DNA of 33,860 bases, from assembly GCA_012274225.1 (NCBI GenBank), contig JAAOZX010000175.1, forward strand, positions 1 to 33,860. Reading direction: 5' to 3'. Of the stretch, positions 1-10,049 are shown one piece after another; within the stretch, counting starts at the first letter, position 1, and each line of letters starts with the position of its first letter. Below the pieces are notes generated by a model. That model did no database searches. It was not told the DNA's origin and was given only the letters and a program-made list of their open reading frames with translations. Source of the stretch: Comamonadaceae bacterium. Lineage in GTDB: Bacteria > Pseudomonadota > Gammaproteobacteria > Burkholderiales > Burkholderiaceae_C. The position numbers and the translations under genes are program-made.

Positions 1-580
1 CGATGTGACGAAGTCCGCCGACGTCAAGGCTCTGGTTGCTGCTGCCATGCAGCGCCACGGCAGGCTGGACGTGATGGTCAACAACGCGGGCTGGACCCAT
101 CGCAACCGGCCGGCGCTGGAAGTGAGCGAGGAAGAATTCGACAAGGTCTACGCGGTCAACATGAAGAGCATCTACCTGGCCACCGTCCATGCGGTGCCGG
201 CCTTCCGCGCCAACAAGGGCGGCAGCTTCATCAACATCGCGTCGACGGCCGGCATCCGACCGCGCCCGGGCCTCACCTGGTACAACGGCTCCAAGGGCGC
301 GGTGATCATCACCAGCAAGTCACTGGCTGCGGAGTTCGGACCCGAGAACATCCGGGTGAACTGCATCAACCCGGTTTTCAATCCCGATACCGGCCTTTCG
401 GCCGAGTTTGCCGGCGGACCGGTGGACGAAGCGCGCCGCGCCAAGTTCCTGGCGAGCATTCCGCTGGGGCGATTCTCCACGGCCCTGGACGTCGCCAATG
501 CCGCCTTGTACCTGGCCAGCGACGAGGCTTCCTTCATCTCCGGCATCTGCATCGAGGTCGACGGCGCTCGGTGCGCTTGA
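1..580 (+). CDS. SDR family oxidoreductase, 5' truncated by the window edge
   Basis: Contains NNAG, a YNGSKGA active-site-like motif, IRVNCINP and a C-terminal ISGICIEVDGA typical of classical SDRs. The N-terminal Rossmann TGxxxGIG lies outside the window. Confidence 0.9.
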   Translation, partial: DVTKSADVKALVAAAMQRHGRLDVMVNNAGWTHRNRPALEVSEEEFDKVYAVNMKSIYLATVHAVPAFRANKGGSFINIASTAGIRPRPGLTWYNGSKGAVIITSKSLAAEFGPENIRVNCINPVFNPDTGLSAEFAGGPVDEARRAKFLASIPLGRFSTALDVANAALYLASDEASFISGICIEVDGARCA

Positions 581-625
581 GGTGCCATTCGCCCGGTAGG
601 GGCCGGCCTCGCACCTCGTTTTCTC
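579..625 (+). terminator. Putative terminator after the SDR gene
   Basis: GAGGTGC (579-585) pairs perfectly with GCACCTC (611-617), with possible inner CCGG/CCGG pairing, followed by GTTTTCTC. Confidence 0.5.
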
Positions 626-689
626 GATGCCCTTGCGGTTTCTGGGGGCAGGCTCGGCCGAAGCTCGGCCAACCCGGCGAAAATAGGCC

Positions 690-1826
690 ATGGCTGAACG
701 AGTGATCCCCCTGATCGACCAGCGCTTCGCGGTGCTGCCCGCGGTCGTGCCCGCGCGGGCCGTCCCGGCGACGGGCCTGCTTTCCGACGCCCTGGGGCGG
801 CCGCTGCGGGACCTGCGCATCAGTGTGACCGACCGCTGCAACTTCCGCTGCAGCTACTGCATGCCCAAGGAAGTGTTCGACAAGGACTATCCGTACCTGC
901 CGCACTCGGCCCTGCTCAGCTTCGAGGAAATCACCCGGGTGGCGCGGCAGTTCGTGGCGCATGGCGTGCGCAAGATCCGGCTGACCGGCGGCGAGCCGCT
1001 GTTGCGCAAGAACGTCGAGCTCCTGGTCGAGCAACTGGCCCGATTGCGCACCGTGGACGGCGCGCCGCTGGACCTGACGCTGACCACCAACGGATCGCTG
1101 CTGGCGCGCAAGGCGAAGGCCTTGAGGGACGCCGGCCTGCAGCGGGTGACCGTGAGCCTGGACGGCCTGGACGACGCGGTGTTCCGGCGCATGAACGACG
1201 TCGACTTCCCGGTCGCCGACGTGCTCGAGGGCATAGCCGCGGCACGGGCCGCGGGGCTGGGACCCGTCAAGATCAACATGGTGGTCAAGCGCGGTACCAA
1301 CGAGCATGAAATCCTGCCGATGGCACGCCACTTCAAGGGCACGGACATGGTGCTGCGGTTCATCGAGTACATGGACGTCGGGGCCACCAACGGCTGGCGC
1401 ATGGACGAGGTGATGCCTTCGGCCGAGGTGGTGAAGCTCATAGCCGCGCAGATGCCGCTGGTGCAGTTGGAGCCCAGCGCACCGGGCGAGACCGCCGGCC
1501 GCTGGGCCTACGCCGACGGCAGCGGCGAGATCGGCGTGATCAGCAGCGTGACCCAGGCGTTCTGCGGCGATTGCAACCGGGCGCGCCTGTCCACCGAGGG
1601 CCAGCTCTACCTGTGCCTGTTCGCCAGCCGCGGCCATGACCTGCGCAATCTCATTCGCGGCGACGCCGCGAAGGGCCTGGCGGCGGCCAGCGATGCGGAC
1701 CTGGCTTCGGCGATCGCACAGATCTGGCAGGGCCGCTCGGACCGCTACTCGCAACTGCGTGCCACCCTGGCGCCCGACCAGGGGACCGGCTCGCGCCGCG
1801 TCGAGATGAGCTACATCGGCGGATGA
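690..1826 (+). CDS. moaA: GTP 3',8-cyclase MoaA (radical SAM)
   Basis: [17 protein letters not shown] radical SAM CxxxCxx[10 protein letters not shown], and a C-terminal [21 protein letters not shown] second cluster motif. Confidence 0.97.
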   Translation: MAERVIPLIDQRFAVLPAVVPARAVPATGLLSDALGRPLRDLRISVTDRCNFRCSYCMPKEVFDKDYPYLPHSALLSFEEITRVARQFVAHGVRKIRLTGGEPLLRKNVELLVEQLARLRTVDGAPLDLTLTTNGSLLARKAKALRDAGLQRVTVSLDGLDDAVFRRMNDVDFPVADVLEGIAAARAAGLGPVKINMVVKRGTNEHEILPMARHFKGTDMVLRFIEYMDVGATNGWRMDEVMPSAEVVKLIAAQMPLVQLEPSAPGETAGRWAYADGSGEIGVISSVTQAFCGDCNRARLSTEGQLYLCLFASRGHDLRNLIRGDAAKGLAAASDADLASAIAQIWQGRSDRYSQLRATLAPDQGTGSRRVEMSYIGG

Positions 1827-1830
1827 GCGG

Positions 1831-2451
1831 ATGGCGTCCGTGATCGATGCGTCCGACGTGACCGGTCTCATCCTGGCCGGTGGACGCGGCGCGCGCATGG
1901 GCGGCGTCGACAAGGGATTGCAGAACTTCAACGGCATGCCGCTGGCCCTGCACACCTTGCTGCGGTTGCAACCCCAGGTGGCCGACGTGATGATCAACGC
2001 CAACCGCAATCTGGGAGCCTACGAGGCCTTCGGCGTGCCGGTATGGCCCGACGTGCTGGCCGATTATGCGGGGCCGCTGGCCGGTTTCCTGACCGGGCTG
2101 GAGCGTTGCGAGACTCGCTGGCTGGTCACGGTGCCCTGCGACACCCCGCGGTTTCCGCTCGACCTCGTCGAGCGCTTGGCCAGCGCGGCGCAGGAGCAGG
2201 ATGCGGAGATCGCCATGGCCACGGCTCCCGAGGAAGACGGGCAATTGCACACGCAACCGGTGTTCAGCCTGATGCGGATTGACTTGCTCGAGAGCCTGGT
2301 CCGGTTCACGCAGGGCGGCGGCCGCAAGGTCGACGCCTGGACCGCGCGGCACAAAACCGCAACCGTGCCGTTCACGGCGCCTGGCGATGATCCGCGCGCA
2401 TTCTTCAATGTCAACACGCTGGCGCAGTTGCATCAGCTCGAACAGTCATGA
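1831..2451 (+). CDS. mobA: Molybdenum cofactor guanylyltransferase MobA
   Basis: [18 protein letters not shown] nucleotidyltransferase motif, [19 protein letters not shown]; sits between moaA and moeA. Confidence 0.95.
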   Translation: MASVIDASDVTGLILAGGRGARMGGVDKGLQNFNGMPLALHTLLRLQPQVADVMINANRNLGAYEAFGVPVWPDVLADYAGPLAGFLTGLERCETRWLVTVPCDTPRFPLDLVERLASAAQEQDAEIAMATAPEEDGQLHTQPVFSLMRIDLLESLVRFTQGGGRKVDAWTARHKTATVPFTAPGDDPRAFFNVNTLAQLHQLEQS

Positions 2452-3716
2452 AGAGCATCGCGGAGATTGCCGCGCAACTGCAGGGCTACGACCCGCAGGC
2501 GCTCAGCGCTGCGGCGGTGAACGACTTCCTGGCGCGCCTGGTCGAGCCAGTGCAAGAAACGGAGAACGTCGCACTCTTCGACGCGCTCGATCGGGTACTG
2601 GCGCACGACCTGGTCTCGCCCATCAGCGTGCCGCCGCACGACAACTCGGCCATGGATGGCTATGCCTTCGACGGCAGCCAGCTCAAGCCCGATGCCGAGC
2701 TCTCGCTGGCGGTGGTCGGGACGGCCCTGGCCGGCAAAGCCTGGCAAGGCAGGGTGGGCCCGGGCCAGTGCCTGAAGATCATGACCGGGGCGATCATGCC
2801 GGCAGGCCTGAACACCGTAGTGCCGCAGGAGTTGACACGGTCCGCGGCTGACGGCCGGATCGCCATTCCCCCCGGACTGCTGCGACCGGGCGACAACCGC
2901 CGGCTCAAGGGCGAGGATCTGCAGGCGGGCACGCCGGCGCTGCGACGCGGCGAGCGTCTGTCGCCGGCCGCCTGCGGGCTGGTGGCCAGCCTCGGCATCG
3001 CGACGGTTGCGGTGATGCGCCGGCTGCGCGTGGCCTACTTTTCCACCGGTGACGAGATCCTGAGCGCGGGTGATGCGCCGCGTGAAGGCGCGGTGTATGA
3101 CAGCAACCGCCACACCACTTTCGGCCTGCTGCGGCGCCTGGGCTGCGAAGTCATCGACGTCGGCATCGTGCGCGATGACCCGGCGCGGCTGGAGGACGCC
3201 TTCCGCGACGCCGCCGCGCGGGCCGACGCCATCATCACCAGTGGCGGCGTGAGCGTGGGCGAGGCCGACTACACCAAGGCGATGATGAAGAAACTGGGCG
3301 ACGTGGCATTCTGGAAGATCGCCATGCGCCCCGGCCGCCCCATGGCCGTCGGCCGCATCGGCCCGGCCATCCTGTTCGGGCTGCCGGGCAACCCGGTCGC
3401 GGTGATGGTGACCTTTCTGGCGTTCGTGCGCCCCGCCCTGCTGCGCATGATGGGGTGCACCGCCGATCCGCTCCCGCTGCTGAAGGCGCGCAGCCAGGAG
3501 CCCATCCGCAAGAAAGCCGGGCGCACCGAATACCAGCGCGGCCGGGTCACCACCGCGGCCGACGGATCCCTGCACGTTCGCACCACCGGCAACCAGGGCT
3601 CGGGCGTCCTCAGTTCCATGGTCCAGGCCAACGGCCTGCTCGTGCTGCATCATCAGCAGGGCAATGTCGCGGTCGGCGACGAGGTCGACGTGATGATGTT
3701 CGAGGGCGTGATCTAG
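2448..3716 (+). CDS. moeA: Molybdopterin molybdotransferase MoeA
   Basis: [49 protein letters not shown]; overlaps mobA by ATGA. Confidence 0.96.
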   Translation: MKSIAEIAAQLQGYDPQALSAAAVNDFLARLVEPVQETENVALFDALDRVLAHDLVSPISVPPHDNSAMDGYAFDGSQLKPDAELSLAVVGTALAGKAWQGRVGPGQCLKIMTGAIMPAGLNTVVPQELTRSAADGRIAIPPGLLRPGDNRRLKGEDLQAGTPALRRGERLSPAACGLVASLGIATVAVMRRLRVAYFSTGDEILSAGDAPREGAVYDSNRHTTFGLLRRLGCEVIDVGIVRDDPARLEDAFRDAAARADAIITSGGVSVGEADYTKAMMKKLGDVAFWKIAMRPGRPMAVGRIGPAILFGLPGNPVAVMVTFLAFVRPALLRMMGCTADPLPLLKARSQEPIRKKAGRTEYQRGRVTTAADGSLHVRTTGNQGSGVLSSMVQANGLLVLHHQQGNVAVGDEVDVMMFEGVI

Positions 3717-3717
3717 A

Positions 3718-4803
3718 TCACGCGAACCGCAGCACCGCGACCGGCGGCAGGTCGCGCGAGAGGCAGGACCAGGAACTGCCGGCATCCTCGCTCAGCCACA
3801 GCCCGCCGGTGGTCGAGCCCATCGCCAGCGTCCCGCCGTCGGCACTGGCCACCAGCGCATGCCGGTAGACAAGGTGCCATGCATCGTGCTGCGGCAGTCC
3901 CTCCCCGAGCACGCTGAATTTCTTGCCGCCGTCGCGCGTTTCGGTGACCACCATGCGGCCATCGGGGGCCATGCGCTGGGCATCCGAATGGGCCGGCACG
4001 AACCAGGCACGTTGTGGGTCCTGCGGGTGCGCGGCAACGGCAAAGCCGAAGGCGCTAGGCCGCGGTTGGGCCACCGCCTGCCACCGCATGCCGCCATCGA
4101 CCGAGCGGAAGATCCCGCCATGGTGCTGGCACCACAGCACGTCGGGATCGGCCAGGCACTGGTCAATGCGATGGGGGTCCTGGATGTTCGGGTCTTCGCG
4201 CCGCTCGGGCGGCATGAAGTCGGCGACCATGCCGGCCGACGTATTGGTCCAGTTGGTGCCGCCGTCGCGGGTCTGCCATACGCCGCCGCAGGAAATGGCC
4301 ACCGTGACGTGCGACGCGTCGCGCGGATCGATCAGTATTGAATGGATTCCCGCATGGTCATAGCCGCCCCCGAACCATTCGCGGCGCTCCGGCCGGTTCC
4401 ACAGACTCTCGACCAGCTGCCAACTGCCGCCGCCATCCCGGGAGGTGAAGAGGCCTGCCGGCAGGCAACCCGCCCACAGCCGGCCATCCGGGGCGGACTC
4501 CAATCCCCACACCAGGTCCACGCTCCAGGGCGTGGGGTCATCCTGCCACGGGCCGCTGCCAGGCTTGGGCGGAAACGCCGGCGCGGCAACTTCCTTCCAT
4601 TCGCTGCCGCCGGCCAGGCTCCTCCAGAGCTTGACGCCGAAGTGACCCAGCCGTAGCGCCGCGTAGGCGTCCCCGTCCGCGGACATCGCGAACTGGCTGA
4701 CCGGCTCGCCAGGGAACAATGGCTTGGCGATGCGCCAGTGGCCGGCGTCCTGGCGCACTGAGAACAGCCCTTTGCGGGTGCCGACCCACAACATTTGCGC
4801 CAT
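3718..4803 (-). CDS. BNR/YCF48/WD40-like beta-propeller protein (often annotated exo-alpha-sialidase-like)
   Basis: Repeated SxDGGxxW Asp-box motifs (TSRDGGGSWQLV, QTRDGGTNWTN, RSVDGGMRWQAV, ETRDGGKKFSVL, LSEDAGSSWSCL). Confidence 0.85.
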   Translation of the reverse strand: MAQMLWVGTRKGLFSVRQDAGHWRIAKPLFPGEPVSQFAMSADGDAYAALRLGHFGVKLWRSLAGGSEWKEVAAPAFPPKPGSGPWQDDPTPWSVDLVWGLESAPDGRLWAGCLPAGLFTSRDGGGSWQLVESLWNRPERREWFGGGYDHAGIHSILIDPRDASHVTVAISCGGVWQTRDGGTNWTNTSAGMVADFMPPERREDPNIQDPHRIDQCLADPDVLWCQHHGGIFRSVDGGMRWQAVAQPRPSAFGFAVAAHPQDPQRAWFVPAHSDAQRMAPDGRMVVTETRDGGKKFSVLGEGLPQHDAWHLVYRHALVASADGGTLAMGSTTGGLWLSEDAGSSWSCLSRDLPPVAVLRFA

Positions 4804-4805
4804 GG

Positions 4806-5075
4806 CTAACCTCCTGTCAATGCCTGCAGCACGATGACCTGGTCGTCGGGCTGCAAGGGAATATCCAGCTGCGCACGGCTGGCGATCATCTGGGTGTTGA
4901 CGAAGACGGCCACGTGCTTGCGCACGCAGCCCTGCTCGTCAAGCACATAACCCTGCAATGCCGGCGCAGCAACGAATGCCGCCTCAAGCGCAGCGCGCAA
5001 GGTACCGGCGGTCACGCGCTGGGCGGGGCATGGGACATGGCGCGTCAGCGCCGGAGCGAACTCGACGAGCGGCAT
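4806..5075 (-). CDS. MoaD/ThiS-like small protein (89 aa)
   Basis: Start chosen at MPLVEFAPAL inside the longer track ORF. Ubiquitin-like pattern VAVFVN...LDIPLQPDDQVIVLQALTGG with a terminal GG. Confidence 0.8.
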   Translation of the reverse strand: MPLVEFAPALTRHVPCPAQRVTAGTLRAALEAAFVAAPALQGYVLDEQGCVRKHVAVFVNTQMIASRAQLDIPLQPDDQVIVLQALTGG

Positions 5076-5166
5076 CGGCGGATTCTGGCATCCGCCCTGG
5101 GGCCGGTGTGCGGCGACCCTGCGGCCAGCACGACTTTTTTCTCGTCGACGGCGGCCTGCCGCTTCC

Positions 5167-5628
5167 CTACGACGGCGGCGACAGCCGGCCCAATGCCGTC
5201 TCGACGCCCAGGTTGGCCAGCGCGTCGGCCCGTTCGTTGCCGGGGTCGCCGTCGTGACCACGCACCCAGCGCCAGTCGATGGCGTGGCCGCCGGCGCGGA
5301 CCAGTTCATCGAGCGCCTGCCAGAGCTCTACGTTCTTCACCGGCTGCTTGGCCGCCGTGCGCCAACCCTTGGCTTTCCAGCCCGGTAGCCACTCGGTCAT
5401 GCCCTTGAGCACGTACTGGCTGTCCACGTGCAGGGTCACCGCGCACGGTCGCTTCAGGGCCTGCAATGCCTGGATCACGGCCATCAGTTCCATGCGGTTG
5501 TTCGTGGTCATGCGCTCGCCGCCGAACAATTCCTTCACGGTACTGCCGGACTGCAGCAGCACGCCCCAGCCGCCCGGCCCGGGATTGCCTTTGCAGGCGC
5601 CGTCGGTGTAGATATGAACCGGATTCAT
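5167..5628 (-). CDS. rnhA: Ribonuclease HI
   Basis: [79 protein letters not shown]. Start refined to 5628. Confidence 0.97.
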   Translation of the reverse strand: MNPVHIYTDGACKGNPGPGGWGVLLQSGSTVKELFGGERMTTNNRMELMAVIQALQALKRPCAVTLHVDSQYVLKGMTEWLPGWKAKGWRTAAKQPVKNVELWQALDELVRAGGHAIDWRWVRGHDGDPGNERADALANLGVETALGRLSPPS

Positions 5629-6410
5629 CGCTGTTCTTCCATGTGCGTTGGCCGGCGCCGGCGGTTGACCAGGGGGACGGCTTCGGTCGCGATCTTCTTG
5701 GGCGACTTCCAGATCGGGCCGATCAGCTTGATCCCGCGCACCCGCTTGACCGCCACCAGGAAATAGACCGCGCCGAATATCGGCCACCATCGCTCGCCGG
5801 CATGGTCGAGCCAGTCATAGCGGGCCAGCCACTTTTCGGTCTTCATTGCCGGCCGGTAGCAGCCGAAGGTGCCCGACTCGACCTCGAAACTCAGGAGCCG
5901 CAACCAGTCGCGCAGCCTGCGGTAGCCGATGAAATCGCCGGCTTCGGGCAGGAAGAGGTCGCCGAACCCCAGGCGGCGGAATAAACGGGCACGGCGCTGG
6001 CGCAGGCCCCAGAGGCTGGCCGGATTCAAGCCGCAGATCACCACCCGGCCCTCGGGCACCAGCACCCGCTCGACTTCGCGCAATGTCGCGTGAGGGTCGC
6101 TGTGAAAGTCCAGCGAATGCGGCAGAACCACCAGGTCGAGGCTGTTCTCCTCGAAGGGCAGGGCCGCAAAGTCGGTGATCAGCGCAGCTTTGACAGGCGA
6201 TGATTCCGCGCCGGGCTCGCGCAGCGCCAGCCATTTGTGCGGCATGCGATTGGCCTGCAGCGTGTCCAGTTCCGGCAATCCGAGCTGCAGCGCGTGGTAG
6301 CCGAAGACATCGCCCAGCGCCCGGTCGAATTCAGCCCGCTCCCAGGCCAGAAGGTATCGGCCGGGCGGGGTTTCAAACCACTGCCGCATTCCTATAATCT
6401 GGTCGCTCAT
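5625..6410 (-). CDS. Class I SAM-dependent methyltransferase
   Basis: [24 protein letters not shown] start. [48 protein letters not shown] is a methyltransferase domain. Overlaps rnhA by 4 nt. Confidence 0.88.
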   Translation of the reverse strand: MSDQIIGMRQWFETPPGRYLLAWERAEFDRALGDVFGYHALQLGLPELDTLQANRMPHKWLALREPGAESSPVKAALITDFAALPFEENSLDLVVLPHSLDFHSDPHATLREVERVLVPEGRVVICGLNPASLWGLRQRRARLFRRLGFGDLFLPEAGDFIGYRRLRDWLRLLSFEVESGTFGCYRPAMKTEKWLARYDWLDHAGERWWPIFGAVYFLVAVKRVRGIKLIGPIWKSPKKIATEAVPLVNRRRRPTHMEEQR

Positions 6411-6600
6411 GAAGTTAAACCTGCTGCCGAGTTGCCAAGACTGTGACCTGTGGAGATTGCACGACGGGCCCCCGGCACCGGCTGCTGGCACGGAGGCCGC
6501 GTCGACGGCCTCTTGCAGCGTGATGAATTGCAACTGGGAGGGATTCTAGTGTCGCACCCCGGCTGCGGACCCGACGGGCGGATTCGAGGCACGCCCGCGC
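6409..6600 (+). pseudogene. gloB: Degraded remnant of glyoxalase II (gloB)
   Basis: Frame from 6409 reads [21 protein letters not shown] different frame (ORF 6450) then reads ARRAPGTGCWHGGRVDGLLQRDELQLGGILVSH. Together these resemble the GloB N-terminus (MNLLPLPAF.DNYIWMLHDGRRALVVDPG...LQRxGLQLEGILVTHHHxDH). The metal motif and the rest of the gene are missing. Confidence 0.72.
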
Positions 6601-6816
6601 CAGCTCGGTGCGAATTGCGTTACACATCTCTACACATGGGCCAACCCGGGTTGCCCGTGAGCTCGAACCCATCAATAATGGGGGTTCAAGCGGAACTACC
6701 CGTTCCTGCGCATGCGCCGTTCCGGCGTGGCCAGGCCGCGCACGCCCATGTTGGCGTGACCCGCCGGGATGACGTGACGGTCCAAGCCACGCACCGGTAA
6801 TCGAAGACGAGTTCAA

Positions 6817-8352
6817 ATGAAGTCAATTTACATCGCAGCCCTTTTCATGCTGCTCTGGCTGGCCGGATGCGCCACGCCGCCGGTCGAAAAAGCCGCGGAG
6901 GCGACCGGTGCGTCCGCAGCAGCCAAGCCGGCTGAGCCCGCCGAACCGGCGGTGTTCCCGAGCGGACCGCTGGCACCCATCACCGCAGCCGAGGCCGCGT
7001 CCCGCGCGGTGGCGCAGCTGAAGCCCCCCGCCGACCTGTGGGAACGCATTCGCCGCGGCTTCGCGATGCCCAACCTGCAAGGCGACTTGGTGCGCCAGCA
7101 GGAACAGTGGTATGTCTCCCGGCCCGACTACATCCAGCGGATGACCGAGCGCTCGCGCAAGTACCTCTTCCACGTGGTCGAGGAATTGGAGCGCCGCAAC
7201 ATGCCGACCGAACTGGCGTTGCTGCCCTTCATCGAAAGCGCCTTCAACCCGCAAGCCGTCTCCAGCGCACGCGCGGCCGGCATGTGGCAGTTCATGCCGG
7301 CGACCGGGCAGTACTTCGAACTCAAGCAGAACGTTTTCCGCGACGACCGGCGCGACGTGCTGGCTTCCACCAAGGCGGCGCTCGACTACCTGCAAAAGCT
7401 GTACAGCATGTTCGGCGACTGGCATCTGGCGCTGGCCGCCTACAACTGGGGCGAGGGCAGCGTGGCGCGGGCGATCGCGCGCAACCAGCGGATGGGCCTG
7501 GGCACCGCGTATACAGACCTCAATATGCCGGCCGAAACCCGGTCCTACGTGCCGAAGCTGCAGGCGGTGAAAAACATAGTCGCCGACCCCGAGGCGCTGC
7601 ACGCTGAGCTGCCACTGATCGAGAACCACCCCTACTTCCAGACCGTGACCGTTACCCGTGACATCGACGTGGAACTCGCGGCCCGGCTCGCCGATGTCTC
7701 GGTGGAGGACTTCAAGGCGCTGAATCCGTCGATGAAGCGACCGGTCGTGCTGGCGGCGGGAACGCCGGAGATCCTGCTGCCCTGGGACAACGCCAAGATC
7801 TTTCAACGCAATTTCGAGGCCTACACCGCCGGCCAGTACGCGAGCTGGACCGCCTGGAGCGCGCCGACCACCATGACGGTCGCCGAGGCGGCGCGTCGCG
7901 TGGGCATGAACGAGACCGACCTGCGCATGGTCAACACGATTCCGCCGCGCATGCTGATCAAGGCCGGTTCCGTCCTGATCGTTCCGCGATCGGCCAAGAT
8001 GCAGGACGACGTGACCAGCCACGTGGCCGACAACGGCCAGCTGAACCTGGCGCCGGAACAGGTCACCCGCCGCACCACGATCAAGGCCGGCAAGCGCGAC
8101 AGCGTGGCCAGCGTCGCCACCCGCTACCGTTTGTCCGCTGGCCAGGTTGCCGAGTGGAACCATGTGTCGGCTTCTTCGACCTTCACGTCCGGGCAGCAGG
8201 TGGTGGTATTTCTGCCGCTCAAATCGACGGCCAGGTCCAGCGGCCGCGGCAGCAAGAGCGCAACCCGGCACGCGGGCAGCTCGAAGAGGACCACCAAGGC
8301 CGCGAGCTCGACCCGGCACCCGGCCAGGAACTCGATCCACGCCAGGCAGTGA
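6817..8352 (+). CDS. mltD: Membrane-bound lytic murein transglycosylase D-like lipoprotein (SLT + LysM)
   Basis: Lipobox LLWLAGCATPP, ALLPFIESAFNPQAVSSARAAGMWQFMPATGQYF, YNWGEGSVARAI, two LysM-like segments, basic C-terminal tail. Confidence 0.9.
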   Translation: MKSIYIAALFMLLWLAGCATPPVEKAAEATGASAAAKPAEPAEPAVFPSGPLAPITAAEAASRAVAQLKPPADLWERIRRGFAMPNLQGDLVRQQEQWYVSRPDYIQRMTERSRKYLFHVVEELERRNMPTELALLPFIESAFNPQAVSSARAAGMWQFMPATGQYFELKQNVFRDDRRDVLASTKAALDYLQKLYSMFGDWHLALAAYNWGEGSVARAIARNQRMGLGTAYTDLNMPAETRSYVPKLQAVKNIVADPEALHAELPLIENHPYFQTVTVTRDIDVELAARLADVSVEDFKALNPSMKRPVVLAAGTPEILLPWDNAKIFQRNFEAYTAGQYASWTAWSAPTTMTVAEAARRVGMNETDLRMVNTIPPRMLIKAGSVLIVPRSAKMQDDVTSHVADNGQLNLAPEQVTRRTTIKAGKRDSVASVATRYRLSAGQVAEWNHVSASSTFTSGQQVVVFLPLKSTARSSGRGSKSATRHAGSSKRTTKAASSTRHPARNSIHARQ

Positions 8353-8379
8353 CGTTCCGCGCCGGTGCGCGGCGGCCCC

Positions 8380-9219
8380 TCAGAGCTTCTCGGTTTCGCC
8401 TTGGCGCGGCTGCCACTTCATCAGGCTTTTTTCGATCCGGCCCACTGCGCCGTCGAGCACCAGCGCGAATGCGGTGAGGACGACGATCCCGGCAAACACG
8501 GTGTTCACGTCGAAGGTGCCCTCGGCCTGCAGGATCAGGTAGCCCACGCCCCGGGCCGAACCCAGGTATTCGCCGACCACCGCGCCGACGAAAGCCAGCC
8601 CCACCGAGGTGTGCAGGCTGGAAAACACCCAGCTGGTGGCGCTGGGCAGGTACACGGTGCGCAGCAACTGCTTCTGGTTGGCGCCCAGCATGCGGGCGTT
8701 GGCCAGCACCACCGGACTGACTTCCTTGACACCCTGGTAGACGTTGAAGAACACGATGAAGAAGACCAGCGTGACCGCCAGCGCCACCTTGCTCCAGATG
8801 CCCAGGCCCAGCCACATCGAAAAGATCGGCGCCAGGATCACGCGAGGCATCGAGTTGGCGGCCTTGATATAGGGATCGAGTATCGCGCTGGCCGTGGGCG
8901 CCAGTGCCAGCCAGAGCCCGAAGACCAGGCCCAGCACGGTGCCGATGCCGAATGCCAGCACGGTCTCCAGCAACGTAACGCCCAGGTGCACGTAGATGTC
9001 GGCCCGGCCCGGCACGCCGTCGGGAAACAGCTCGGTCGGCGCGAACGACCAGGGCATGAACCAGGACCAGATGCGTCCGGCCACCTTGATCGGTTCGCCC
9101 AGGAAGAATGCATATTGCTCGTTGCGCGACACCAGGTGCCAGCCGAACAGGAACACGACGAGCAGGCCCACCTGCCAATAGCGCAGGTTCCCGGCGGAAG
9201 GTTTGAGCGCGGCCAACAT
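8380..9219 (-). CDS. ABC transporter permease (SsuC/TauC-type)
   Basis: Multi-TM protein with the EAA-like loop ANARMLGANQKQLLRTVYLPSATSWVFSSLHTSVGLAFVGAVVGEYLGS. Confidence 0.92.
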   Translation of the reverse strand: MLAALKPSAGNLRYWQVGLLVVFLFGWHLVSRNEQYAFFLGEPIKVAGRIWSWFMPWSFAPTELFPDGVPGRADIYVHLGVTLLETVLAFGIGTVLGLVFGLWLALAPTASAILDPYIKAANSMPRVILAPIFSMWLGLGIWSKVALAVTLVFFIVFFNVYQGVKEVSPVVLANARMLGANQKQLLRTVYLPSATSWVFSSLHTSVGLAFVGAVVGEYLGSARGVGYLILQAEGTFDVNTVFAGIVVLTAFALVLDGAVGRIEKSLMKWQPRQGETEKL

Positions 9220-9221
9220 CG

Positions 9222-10037
9222 TCAGGCCGCCTTCTTCAATTGCTGCGCGTAGCCCTTGAGCACCTCGTCGCGCAGCACCGCCCAGATCTGCGTGTGCAAC
9301 TCGACGAAGCGCGGCTGGGTCCGGACCTCGGCCACGTCGCGCGGCCGGGGCAAATCGATTTCGAACTCGCCGATGGGCCGGGTCGCGGGCCCGGCCGACA
9401 GCACCACCACGCGGTCGCTCATGGCAATGGCCTCATCGAGGTCGTGGGTGATGAACAGCACGGCCTTCTTGCGCGCGGCCCACAGGTCGAGCACTTCGTT
9501 TTCCATCAGCTGGCGCGTCTGGATGTCGAGCGCGCTGAACGGCTCGTCCATCAGGATGATGTCGGGGTCGAGCGCCAGCACCTGGGCCAGGGCCGTGCGC
9601 TTGCGCATGCCGCCCGACAGCTGATGCGGATAGCGGTCGCCGAAGCCGGACAGGCCGACCCGCTCCAGCCAGGCCTGCGCTTGCGCCCGGGCCTCGCCAT
9701 CTGGCACGCCTCTGTATTGCAGCCCCACCATCACGTTGTCGATCGCGCTGCGCCAGGGCATCAACGCTTCGGTCTGGAACATGTAGCCGGCGCGGCGGTT
9801 GATGCCCTGCAGGTCCTGCCCGAACACCCTGACCTGGCCGGATGACGCCTGCATCAGCCCCGCCCCGATATTGAGCAGCGTGGACTTGCCGCAGCCCGTG
9901 GGTCCAACCACAGAGACGAACTCGCCGGCCCGGATTCGCAAGGTGCTGTCGGCGACGGCCGTGTAGCGCTGCCCCGGATTGTCCGCGGAATGAAAGGTGA
10001 CGGTGATCCGGTTGAGCTCGAGCGCGAAAGCAGACAT
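9222..10037 (-). CDS. ABC transporter ATP-binding protein (SsuB/TauB-type)
   Basis: [17 protein letters not shown] Walker A, LSGGMRKRTALAQVLALDPDIILMDEPFSALD signature and Walker B. Start at MSAFALELNRI. Confidence 0.95.
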   Translation of the reverse strand: MSAFALELNRITVTFHSADNPGQRYTAVADSTLRIRAGEFVSVVGPTGCGKSTLLNIGAGLMQASSGQVRVFGQDLQGINRRAGYMFQTEALMPWRSAIDNVMVGLQYRGVPDGEARAQAQAWLERVGLSGFGDRYPHQLSGGMRKRTALAQVLALDPDIILMDEPFSALDIQTRQLMENEVLDLWAARKKAVLFITHDLDEAIAMSDRVVVLSAGPATRPIGEFEIDLPRPRDVAEVRTQPRFVELHTQIWAVLRDEVLKGYAQQLKKAA

Positions 10038-10049
10038 GGGCCGGAGGTT

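Noticed and set aside
534-2009. 491-aa minus-strand ORF opposite moaA
   Set aside because: Antisense to the conserved moaA/mobA coding sequence; composition artefact of GC-rich codons.
5120-5165. T6 run near CACGACTTTTTTCTCGTCG as a terminator
   Set aside because: The flanking inverted repeat is too short and imperfect; no convincing stem precedes the T-run on either strand.
6450-6800. 116-aa plus-strand ORF as an intact gene
   Set aside because: Starts at GTG inside the gloB-like remnant; only its first third resembles GloB and the rest is unrelated, so it is treated as part of a pseudogene.
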